NCBI GenBank assembly: GCA_947494825.1
Contig: CANLWN010000001.1
Location: forward strand, 62,001 to 126,000
DNA length: 64,000 nucleotides
Direction of reading: 5' to 3'
Source: an uncultured Flavobacteriaceae bacterium
Lineage (GTDB): Bacteria > Bacteroidota > Bacteroidia > Flavobacteriales > Flavobacteriaceae
Position numbers and translations under genes: made by a program. How positions within the stretch are numbered: position 1 is the first letter of the stretch; each line of letters opens with the position of its first letter. This document shows, piece after piece, positions 8,919 to 15,960 of this stretch. The notes beneath the pieces were generated by a model. That model saw only the letters and a program-made list of their open reading frames with translations. It ran no database searches and was not told the DNA's origin.

Positions 8919-9994
8919 ACCAACACCGACTCTCTTTTTAACTCTGGAAATGTTTTGATCAACTCCTTTACCAGTTTATCGCATCCATGCATTAGGACAT
9001 CTGTAACAGGTAGATTATATTCTGATTCATACTGACCTATTACATGGTTCACTTCAGCATGGGTCATGTTTTCATGGTTAATGGTAATTGCTATGACCGT
9101 TGATTTGGAGAATATCTCTATCATTTCAATCTCGTCTACCAAGTCCAACATCGGAATTTCGGGATAGTCACAATAACTTTTTCGTTTTGGAGGATGCTGT
9201 ATAATGATCGCATCTGGCATTGCCCCTCGAATAATAGCACTTGAAGAAGTAAATGCAGGATGGCTTAAAGCTCCCTGGCCTTCAACAACAATGATATCCG
9301 GTTGTTCTTGCTCATAGGCATTTAGGATGGCGTTTTCAACTTCACCGGTGGCGAACCCTGATGTTAAAACATCTATGGCCACTCCGTATTTGGAGCCTTG
9401 GAGCAGGCCTGTCTGACCGGTGGTCACAAAGACAGCGTTCAGACCTTCATCCCGTAATGCTTCCACTAATACTAATGCAGTAGTTCTTTTGCCTACAGCA
9501 CAGTCGGTTCCCATTACCGTAATTATCGGAACCTTTACCTCTTGAATACGTCCTGAAAAATTATGGAGGTTTTCACGTTTTGGTGGTTTTCTAACATCCT
9601 GTATAGTTACTCCATAATTACGGGCCATACGGGTAAATTGAGTATTCTCGTTAAAAAATTCAGGAAGACCGTTAACGATGTTCATCCCACTCTTCATAGC
9701 GGTAAAAATAATTTCCTTTTGTTCATCGTTTAAAAAGGAAGCGAGTGGGGCGATACCATAGATAAAGTATTCCGGGATAGTGCTTAATTCTTCTAAGGCA
9801 AGTGCTATACTTTCGAAAATGGGAATGGCATTTTTTACACCATCAAGATATTCGCCTGCATCCTGACCAGCCGTCGAGCTATCAATGACCCCAACGATAT
9901 TGTAGGTCTCCGATTGCCGAATAAGTCCATTGGCCACTTTACCGTCTATACTCCCAAATTCATTTTCGCAATAAACCAATGCGTTTGCTCTCAT
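8915..9994 (-). CDS. DUF1611 P-loop protein (DgcN-like D-amino-acid N-acetyltransferase candidate)
   Basis: The 359 residues have the DUF1611 arrangement: an N-terminal Rossmann-like part, then a C-terminal P-loop domain with VMGTDCAVGKRT at residues 150-161 and VVEGQGALSHP further on. A characterised family member, DgcN, has been reported to N-acetylate D-glutamate so that a partner epimerase (DgcA) can invert it. Here the epimerase position is taken by a PLP racemase. Which amino acid is handled is inference. First gene of the overlapping trio; the cupin gene lies 234 bp upstream. Confidence 0.75.
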   Translation of the reverse strand: MRANALVYCENEFGSIDGKVANGLIRQSETYNIVGVIDSSTAGQDAGEYLDGVKNAIPIFESIALALEELSTIPEYFIYGIAPLASFLNDEQKEIIFTAMKSGMNIVNGLPEFFNENTQFTRMARNYGVTIQDVRKPPKRENLHNFSGRIQEVKVPIITVMGTDCAVGKRTTALVLVEALRDEGLNAVFVTTGQTGLLQGSKYGVAIDVLTSGFATGEVENAILNAYEQEQPDIIVVEGQGALSHPAFTSSSAIIRGAMPDAIIIQHPPKRKSYCDYPEIPMLDLVDEIEMIEIFSKSTVIAITINHENMTHAEVNHVIGQYESEYNLPVTDVLMHGCDKLVKELIKTFPELKRESVLV

Positions 9995-10228
9995 AGTGTT
10001 TGTTTTAAGTTTTAATAATCGATAGGCTACCTTTATAAGGTTCTAACTTACTGTCGAAATGGACAGGTTCATTGGCGGAAAGATTATTTGGAACGGTACA
10101 GAAATACGTATAATCGTATTCAGAGTTTCGTCTAGGGCCTTACCTTGGCGCAGACAATATCTCCCATTTCAAACCGTTTTGCCATTGTACCAATTCCTGA
10201 TTACGCATTTATGCTTCATAGTTAATTC

Positions 10229-10561
10229 CTATTCGCCCTTAATGGTAGTACAGATCATCTTGAACTTATGATTTGCTTCAATTGAGCTGGTGGAATGCCC
10301 TGGTACAAGAATCGAGTCTCCCTTTTGCATGAAGGTGGAGTTATCATTGATAACAACTTCCGCTTTACCCTCGATGATGTAAATAAATCGGAGAAAAGGA
10401 GATGTCTCATAAGATTGCACTTTGCCATAATCGAATACAAATACCTGTATGACACAGTTGTTTTCGACTATTATGTTTTTTACCACTATCGTATTAGATA
10501 TATACTCTAGTGCATCTGCCAAGTTAAACTTCTTGGATTCTTCAAATTCACCATTTTCCAC
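10229..10561 (-). CDS. Single-domain cupin protein
   Basis: The 110 residues form a small cupin-2 barrel: FIYIIEGKAEVVINDN (motif 1 region) and KGDSILVPGHSTSSIEA (motif 2 region). Only part of the metal-binding His/Glu set is present, so it may be a sensor or binding protein rather than an enzyme. It lies 234 bp upstream of the DUF1611 gene on the same strand and may belong to the D-amino-acid cluster. Confidence 0.7.
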   Translation of the reverse strand: MENGEFEESKKFNLADALEYISNTIVVKNIIVENNCVIQVFVFDYGKVQSYETSPFLRFIYIIEGKAEVVINDNSTFMQKGDSILVPGHSTSSIEANHKFKMICTTIKGE

Positions 10562-10593
10562 GGTTAAGCAATAAGGTTTATGATGTTTTCCTT

Positions 10594-10710
10594 TTATTCC
10601 GCTCTATTCTTGGCATTCCGTTTTGCCCTTTTGGCGGCCTTTTTCTCTTTAGGAGTGCTTGATGGCGCTGTTTTCCCAGATTTTTGTCTACCTTCTTTTT
10701 CTCTCGACAT
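10594..10710 (-). CDS. Small, highly basic protein (38 aa)
   Basis: Starts MSREKEGRQKSGKTAPSS and ends in a Lys/Arg/Ala tract (KAAKRAKRNAKNRAE). The internal ATG at 10710 is preferred over the longer frame from 10791, whose first 27 residues are low quality. Strongly basic, disordered small proteins of this kind recur in Bacteroidota and probably bind nucleic acid, but this is inference. It precedes the cupin gene by 32 bp. Confidence 0.6.
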   Translation of the reverse strand: MSREKEGRQKSGKTAPSSTPKEKKAAKRAKRNAKNRAE

Positions 10711-10891
10711 AATTTTAATTTTTAATTGATTTATGGAAGCGAAACGGCGAGCATCAACATCATTAACAATAGAATAAAACAGTAAGCACATTTCCTCATG
10801 GCATATGTCTTTACATTTACTATCTACCTATATAAATTTGTTTGGCAAAATCTTCGGTAATGAGAAGCCTAATCTATTCGATTTTTTCACG

Positions 10892-10928
10892 AAAAAAGAG
10901 CAGTGTTTTTTAGTTCCTGCTCTTTTTT
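10892..10928. terminator. Bidirectional hairpin terminator
   Basis: A 12-bp stem AAAAAAGAGCAG/CTGCTCTTTTTT with a 13-nt loop. It would end the minus-strand 51-aa ORF and regulator transcript, and any plus-strand transcription. Confidence 0.85.
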
Positions 10929-11016
10929 GGACTTCTAAAATTTAAAAGTACTTATCAATAAACAAAATTAAATTCTCTCTCCCTTAGTATGGTGCAGGCC
11001 ATATATTTGCCCTAAG

Positions 11017-11172
11017 TCATTTTTTAATTCTGATCAAAGTGGGTTTTAAATTACCCTGCAATTCATTTTCCATTGCGGCTTTTGGGTTTCCACTGTCAAA
11101 TATCGATTTAAAGACATCTCTTAATTTTTTGAGATTACCGTAAACTAAAATGTTCTTTTCAAATATGCCCAT
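11017..11172 (-). CDS. Candidate 51-aa small protein downstream of the AraC-type regulator
   Basis: ATG at 11172 opens a 51-residue frame starting MGIFEKNILVYGNLKKL and containing SIFDSGNPKAAMENELQG. It is amphipathic and lysine-rich. It lies 107 bp downstream of the regulator on the same strand and is followed about 90 bp later by a strong terminator. No family is recognised. Coding potential is plausible from composition but unproven. Confidence 0.45.
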   Translation of the reverse strand: MGIFEKNILVYGNLKKLRDVFKSIFDSGNPKAAMENELQGNLKPTLIRIKK

Positions 11173-11279
11173 AAATGTTGTGTATTTTGAATACGGTTCA
11201 TTAAAATCATTGCAAAAGTCAAAGGTGCGACAGAATCATGGGAAGTATACTATATAAATGTTTGTAAACCTTGCATATA

Positions 11280-11840
11280 TCACAGGTTTTCGAGATTTTG
11301 CTGTCTTTTTTCCTTTAGCTTTTTATAAAAAGATGGTGTGAGACCGGTTACTTTTTTAAATTGATTCGACAGATGGGATGGGCTACTATAGTGAAGTTTA
11401 TGGGCAATCTCTGTGAGGTTGAGCTCATCATATAACAGTAATTCCTTTACCTTTTCAATTTTATGTTTGATGATATAATGCTGTATGGTGATTCCTTTCA
11501 CTTCAGAAAACATGTTCGACAAATATGTGTAGTCGTATCCTAATTTTTCGCTTAAATAACCAGAATAATTGGTTTTTGGAATTTCATCCGTATAATGAAT
11601 CATTTCTATAATCGCAGTCTTTATTCGCTCAATTAGGATACTCCTAGTATCATCAAGCAATTCAAGTCCCGATTTAAGAAGGTTTTGCCCAAAAAGAATT
11701 TGTTTATCTTTCGGAATGTCTTCCAGGATTTCGACCATTCCGAGATCCAATGTTGCGTGGTCCAAGTCTAACTTTTTCAATTCTTCCCTTACCAACATTT
11801 TGCAGCGTTGACTAACCATATATTTAATATATAATTTCAT
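11280..11840 (-). CDS. AraC-family HTH transcriptional regulator (short flavobacterial type)
   Basis: The 186 residues begin MKLYIKYMVSQRCKMLV, the conserved opening of a flavobacterial family that lacks a classical ligand domain. The C-terminal two-thirds hold the double HTH of AraC regulators: LTEIAHKLHYSSPSHLSNQFKK is visible as LTEIAHKLHYSSPS followed by LSNQFKK, then TGLTPSFYKKL. Target genes are unknown. The region upstream (to about 12.35 kb) is AT-rich and gene-poor. Confidence 0.85.
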   Translation of the reverse strand: MKLYIKYMVSQRCKMLVREELKKLDLDHATLDLGMVEILEDIPKDKQILFGQNLLKSGLELLDDTRSILIERIKTAIIEMIHYTDEIPKTNYSGYLSEKLGYDYTYLSNMFSEVKGITIQHYIIKHKIEKVKELLLYDELNLTEIAHKLHYSSPSHLSNQFKKVTGLTPSFYKKLKEKRQQNLENL

Positions 11841-12350
11841 GTTTTTAGTTTAATGGTCAAGTAAAAAGTAAAGGTGATCATCTAGCTAGTGCGCACAAAA
11901 AGCAATGAACTTTTACATCTTAACTCCTAGATCGTTAAAAAAGCTTTTCTACTTTGAGTAGATTATTCTGCTGTCTTTTGAAACCAGTAATTCGCAGTTG
12001 AAATTGTTTATTTTAAAGGTAGTTAATAAATGGTGTTTTGATGTATGAACATAAAAATCATTTAGATGTTAAAGTGTTTATTTTTAATGTTTTAGCATCT
12101 TATTTGCAGAAACTTCGCTGTTTAGATTTAATCCTGTTGAATCCAAGTGGGAATATATTTGGTTTAAAGCACTATCTAAATGCAAATAATAACCTTAACA
12201 ATCGCACTTCAGAAATCTTTAAGAGTACAAAAGTTATCCTAATAATAACTCTGTTTCTAAGAAAGCTTCAAAAAATGAACGTTTTTTGAGACATCGTATA
12301 TTAGGCCATAAAGCTACATATAATGTTGTACATATGTTGTACAGAAACAA
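11841..12350. other. AT-rich intergenic region
   Basis: About 500 bp between the regulator and tRNA-Met. An 83-codon plus-strand frame (12038-12289) is rich in Leu/Asn/Lys and looks like chance in AT-rich DNA. Nothing else was recognised. Confidence 0.4.
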
Positions 12351-12378
12351 AAAACCCAAGAATAACTTCTTGGGTTTT
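12351..12378 (-). terminator. Terminator downstream of tRNA-Met
   Basis: A 12-bp perfect stem AAAACCCAAGAA/TTCTTGGGTTTT with a TAAC loop, ending in T-rich DNA on the minus strand. Confidence 0.88.
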
Positions 12379-12389
12379 GCTTTGTTTTA

Positions 12390-12466
12390 TGGTAGCGAGA
12401 GAGGGACTTGAACCCTCGGCCTCCGGGTTATGAATCCGACGCTCTAACCAGCTGAGCTACCTCGCC
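12390..12466 (-). tRNA. tRNA-Met (anticodon CAT)
   Basis: The minus strand folds as a complete cloverleaf: acceptor GGCGAGG/TCTCGCT, D-arm with AGCTCAGCTGGTTAGAGC, anticodon loop TTCATAA, T-arm GAGGG-TTCAAGT-CCCTC, discriminator A and an encoded CCA. A CAT anticodon can be elongator Met, initiator Met or Ile(CAU). The G-T closing base pair and absence of initiator features favour elongator Met. Confidence 0.93.
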
Positions 12467-12486
12467 ATAGGTTTTTTAAACGGCTG

Positions 12487-12519
12487 CAAATATAAAGTTT
12501 AATTTCCTGTCCGTCAAAA
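12487..12519 (-). promoter_or_regulatory. Promoter of tRNA-Met
   Basis: On the minus strand a TTTTG (-33) is followed, about 22 nt later, by TATATTTG (-7), a perfect TAnnTTTG Bacteroidota promoter about 21 nt before the tRNA. Confidence 0.7.
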
Positions 12520-12603
12520 TTAGCCCGCCAAATTATTCTACTAGTTTTATTTTTTTATCATTTAGAAATATCTATATTGTCCGAAGAAAATTTAAGAATT
12601 GGA

Positions 12604-12987
12604 ATGAGCGATAAAATTAGATTCGAATTAGAATTTGTTATACAATCTTCACCTCAGTTGTTGTATCAATACTTGTCTACCCCATCCGGACTTTCCGAGT
12701 GGTTCGCGGACAACGTAAATTCCCGGGGAGAAATGTTCAGTTTTATTTGGGACGGCTCGGAGGAGGAAGCCAAATTGCTCAAAAGGAAAAGCGACGAGTT
12801 TGTCAAGTTCTCCTGGACAGATCAGGAAGATGAAAGCTTTTTCGAAATGAAGATTATCGTGGATGAGATCACCAAGGATGTCTCCCTGTTCATTACCGAT
12901 TTTGCCGAAGAGGACGAAATGGATGAAGCTAAGATGCTCTGGGAAAACCAGGTCTCGGACCTCAAACAGGTTTTGGGATCTTCCTAA
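12604..12987 (+). CDS. START-like (AHA1/SRPBCC superfamily) protein, flavobacterial type
   Basis: The 127 residues begin at ATG 12604 and read SSPQLLYQYLSTPSGLSEWF, ADNVNSRG, FIWDGSEEEAKLL and ENQVSDLKQVLGS, the pattern of the near-universal flavobacterial START-like protein. An upstream TTG at 12577 would add nine residues but is less likely. The fold suggests a hydrophobic-ligand or co-chaperone role; function is unknown. It precedes the class IV aminotransferase by about 55 bp, a conserved order in this family of bacteria as far as I know. Confidence 0.88.
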   Translation: MSDKIRFELEFVIQSSPQLLYQYLSTPSGLSEWFADNVNSRGEMFSFIWDGSEEEAKLLKRKSDEFVKFSWTDQEDESFFEMKIIVDEITKDVSLFITDFAEEDEMDEAKMLWENQVSDLKQVLGSS

Positions 12988-13041
12988 GGTGCTTGGGGAA
13001 TATAACGTATATTTGGCCTTGAAAATTTCAAGGCTTTTTTT

Positions 13042-13887
13042 ATGGTCAATTTCAATGGTAATCTCGGTCCAAAGGACACTTTTTCCCTGGCCTTTGGGAA
13101 TAGGGGATTTCGCTATGGTGACTCACTTTTTGAGACGCTGCGCGTGGTCAACGAAAAAATCTTTTTCTGGGAAGACCATTATCTTAGATTAATGGCCTCT
13201 ATGCGCATACTTCGTATGGAAATCCCCATGAGCTTCTCCATGGAATTTTTAGAGGAGCAAATATTAAGCGTGGTTCGGGCCAATAATCTGACAAAAGCCC
13301 CGGCGCGTGTGCGCCTTACCGTCTTTAGGAACGAGGGGGGACTGTACCTGCCCCTTACCAATGAGATTTCCTTTGTCTCCGAGGCAACTCCATTGGAAAC
13401 TCCCTTCTATGTGCTGCAGGAAGCTCCCTATGAGGTAGAGCTCTTCAAGGATTTTTACGTAAACCCCGATATGCTCTCCACCCTAAAAACGAACAACAAG
13501 ATCATTAACGTGGTGGGCAGTGTTTTTGCCGAAGAGAACGGATATCAAAACTGCCTGTTATTGAACCATGCCAAACAGGTGGTGGAAGCGTTGAACGGAA
13601 ACATTTTTCTCGTAAAGGGAAACAAGATAAAGACCCCGCCTACCAAGGACGGTTGCTTAAATGGGGTTCTAAGAAAGAGAATGATCCAGCTGATCGGCAA
13701 ATTGGATGCCTATTCCTTGGAGGAAGCCTCCATTTCACCCTTTGAACTTCAACAGGCCGATGAACTATTCATCACCAATGCGATTGTAGGTATTCAACCC
13801 GTTAGCAAGTATCGCAAAAAGGAATTTGATACAAGGGTGGCTAGAGATCTAGTGGGTAAATTGAACGCTATGGCGCGCTTGGATTAG
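13042..13887 (+). CDS. Class IV PLP aminotransferase (aminodeoxychorismate lyase / branched-chain aminotransferase-like)
   Basis: The 281 residues have the fold-IV features: an N-terminal GFRYGDSLFETLRV, a catalytic lysine in TLKTNNKI, and LNGNIFLVKGNKIKTPP followed by GCLNGVLR, the PLP-phosphate-binding region. Members include 4-amino-4-deoxychorismate lyase (folate pABA branch), D-amino-acid and branched-chain aminotransferases. GCLNGVLR instead of the usual GxLxGxTR leaves the substrate open. Its 3' end overlaps the opposite-strand yqgE gene by 4 nt. Confidence 0.82.
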   Translation: MVNFNGNLGPKDTFSLAFGNRGFRYGDSLFETLRVVNEKIFFWEDHYLRLMASMRILRMEIPMSFSMEFLEEQILSVVRANNLTKAPARVRLTVFRNEGGLYLPLTNEISFVSEATPLETPFYVLQEAPYEVELFKDFYVNPDMLSTLKTNNKIINVVGSVFAEENGYQNCLLLNHAKQVVEALNGNIFLVKGNKIKTPPTKDGCLNGVLRKRMIQLIGKLDAYSLEEASISPFELQQADELFITNAIVGIQPVSKYRKKEFDTRVARDLVGKLNAMARLD

Positions 13888-14444
13888 TTGAGGCTGGGAT
13901 TTTCGGGCGAATTGGACCACAGCAGATAATTTCCTCCCAGTTCCATCATTTTTTCCTTCCAGAACGCACTTGTGGATTTTTGGATGATATCGCTTTCGTA
14001 CTTGTTCCGCACCACGATCCAGGATTTGGAGGACAGTTCTTGGTCCAATTGCAGGGAATCCCATCCGGAATAGCCCAAAAAGAATCGAATATCGTCGTTG
14101 GTGATAATTTTATTATTGATTAGGTCAATGGTACTCTCAAAGTCGCCCCCCCAATAGATACCATCGGATATCTCTATACTATTGTCTATCAAATGCGGCA
14201 CCTTATGTATGAAGTAGAGGTTGTCCTGCTCTACGGGGCCGCCATTGTATACTTGGAAGGGAATGTTTATCTCCGTGATAAGGTCGCTAATGTCATATTC
14301 CAAGGGTTTGTTCAAAATGAAGCCTACGGAACCTTCCTGATTGTGTTCGGCCAATAGCACGACCGACCTGTTGAAGGAAACGTCCCCGGTGAGGGTAGGT
14401 TCTGCAATTAATAATTTACCTTTTTTTGGCTTTAGACCGACCAT
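13884..14444 (-). CDS. YqgE/AlgH family protein
   Basis: The 186 residues begin with GKLLIAEPTLTGDVSFNRSV and then GSVGFILNKPL, hallmark motifs of YqgE/AlgH, and match the family length (~185). The family is widespread, with a putative regulatory role and no established activity. It is convergent with the aminotransferase gene and lies upstream of the HU terminator. Confidence 0.92.
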   Translation of the reverse strand: MVGLKPKKGKLLIAEPTLTGDVSFNRSVVLLAEHNQEGSVGFILNKPLEYDISDLITEINIPFQVYNGGPVEQDNLYFIHKVPHLIDNSIEISDGIYWGGDFESTIDLINNKIITNDDIRFFLGYSGWDSLQLDQELSSKSWIVVRNKYESDIIQKSTSAFWKEKMMELGGNYLLWSNSPENPSLN

Positions 14445-14510
14445 GATATGATATACGTATTCTTAAAAATAAGATAATTCTTATGAAAACCAAAAAAAGA
14501 ACAAAAACAA

Positions 14511-14545
14511 AAAACCCCGACGAGTACTACCGTCAGGGTTTTGTT
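14511..14545 (-). terminator. Terminator of the HU gene
   Basis: Stem AAAACCCTGACG/CGTCGGGGTTTT (one G-T pair) with an 8-nt loop, followed by T's on the minus strand, about 20 nt past the HU stop. Confidence 0.9.
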
Positions 14546-14562
14546 GTATTTAAAACTATGGA

Positions 14563-14835
14563 TTAGTTCACTGCATTGCCCAAATCGGCACCTGCTTTAA
14601 ACTTTACAACATTTTTAGCTGCAATTTGAATAGTTTGTCCTGTTGATGGGTTTCTACCTTCCCTAGCATTCCTTCTGGATACTGACCAAGATCCGAAACC
14701 TACCAAAGATACTCTGTTACCACCCTTAAGAGATCCTTCTACGTTTCCTAGGAAAGATTCCAATGCCTTTTTTGCCGCTGCTTTTGTAATGCCGGCATCA
14801 GCTGCCATTGCATCGATTAATTCTGTTTTGTTCAT
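14563..14835 (-). CDS. HU-type histone-like DNA-binding protein
   Basis: The 90 residues are a complete HU/IHF fold: MNKTELIDAMAADAGITKAAAKKAL helices seen as TELIDAMAADAGITK, then GFGSWSVSRRNAREGRNPSTG, the beta-arm with the conserved GRNPSTGQ. It bends and compacts DNA as a dimer. Single-gene transcription unit with its own promoter and terminator. Confidence 0.95.
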   Translation of the reverse strand: MNKTELIDAMAADAGITKAAAKKALESFLGNVEGSLKGGNRVSLVGFGSWSVSRRNAREGRNPSTGQTIQIAAKNVVKFKAGADLGNAVN

Positions 14836-14880
14836 AATTTAATTAAATTAATTGTTGTTACTATAATTTTAAAGCTAGAA

Positions 14881-14910
14881 CAAATTTATACGGATTTGCG
14901 TGTAACGCAA
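14881..14910 (-). promoter_or_regulatory. Promoter of the HU gene
   Basis: On the minus strand TTG (-33) and TAAATTTG (-7) are separated by 19 nt, a close match to the Bacteroidota promoter. It lies about 45 nt upstream of the HU ATG. Confidence 0.75.
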
Positions 14911-15011
14911 GTGAATTGGGGGTAAATCCCCATTTTTGTTGATAACTTAAAACGTTTGTTGATAAAGTAGGGGTTTTTTTACGCTTCTCGCAGCCCCATA
15001 GTAGCGGGGCC

Positions 15012-15959
15012 TCAGCTAACATATGCGTTTTTAACCGGTTTCCATCCATTTAGGATTTCCGAGACCGCCATTCTGCGTTTTCCGGGCAATTGCATCTCCA
15101 AAAGATGAATATATCCATTTTTAACGGCCACCTTTAGTTCCTTTCCATCAAGAAGTAGTGCTCCTACCTGCTGTTCGTGCTTTTCCTTTTGGGCTTTGGC
15201 CATATATATCTTTAGGAAAATGGATTCTTCCCCATTGTGCAGGGTGGTCCAAGCTGTAGGATAGGGGCTGAGGCCCCGTATATGGTCATAAATACTATGT
15301 AAGGGTTTATTCCAGTTGATTTCACAGGTTTCCTTGTGGATTTTGGATGCCGATCTTAGTTGCCCTTGATTCTCTTGCTTTCTGGGACTTACTTCTCGTT
15401 TTTCAATAAGGGCCACAGTTTTTAGGACAAGTTCGGCGCCCAAGTGCATTAGCTTGTCGTGGAGGGTTCCCGCAGTGTCTTCGGGGCCAATGCCCATATT
15501 TTCCTGGAGTATGATTTCCCCGGTATCAATTTTATCATCAATAAAGAAGGTGGTCACCCCAGTTTGGTTTTCCCCGTTCATGATAGCCCAGTTAATGGGG
15601 GCCGCACCTCTATAATTGGGCAGGAGGGAGGCATGCAGATTAAAGGTGCCCAAACGGGGCATGGCCCATACCACCTGGGGCAGCATCCTAAAAGCGACCA
15701 CAATTTGCAGGTTGGCGTTCAGGGATCGGAGTTCTTCCAAAAATGCAGCATCCTTTAAATTTGTGGGTTGTAGTACCTTCAAACCCTGTTCCAAGGCATA
15801 TTTTTTAACTGCCGATTCCTGTAGCTTTCGTCCTCGGCCAGCGGGTCGATCGGGAGCGGTCACAACCCCCACTATGGTATGCGATTCCTGAACCAGCCTG
15901 CGCAGGGTACCGACAGCAAAATCCGGGGTGCCCATAAAGACGATTCGCAATTTCTCCAT
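15012..15959 (-). CDS. fmt: Methionyl-tRNA formyltransferase
   Basis: The 315 residues start MEKLRIVFMGTPDFAVGTL. The N-terminal catalytic domain contains NLHASLLPNYRGAAPINWAI (folate-binding and catalytic Asn/His region) and GVTTFFIDDKIDTG. The C-terminal part is the tRNA-binding OB domain. The enzyme formylates Met-tRNA for translation initiation. The ATG at 15959 lies 1 nt after the recQ stop, so it is preferred to a start 10 codons upstream inside recQ. It forms an operon with recQ and the upstream ATPase. Confidence 0.95.
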   Translation of the reverse strand: MEKLRIVFMGTPDFAVGTLRRLVQESHTIVGVVTAPDRPAGRGRKLQESAVKKYALEQGLKVLQPTNLKDAAFLEELRSLNANLQIVVAFRMLPQVVWAMPRLGTFNLHASLLPNYRGAAPINWAIMNGENQTGVTTFFIDDKIDTGEIILQENMGIGPEDTAGTLHDKLMHLGAELVLKTVALIEKREVSPRKQENQGQLRSASKIHKETCEINWNKPLHSIYDHIRGLSPYPTAWTTLHNGEESIFLKIYMAKAQKEKHEQQVGALLLDGKELKVAVKNGYIHLLEMQLPGKRRMAVSEILNGWKPVKNAYVS

Positions 15960-15960
15960 T

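Noticed and set aside
12038-12289. 83-codon plus-strand ORF in AT-rich DNA
   Set aside because: Composition (Leu/Asn/Lys/Ile-rich), no homology signal and no promoter or terminator; typical chance ORF.
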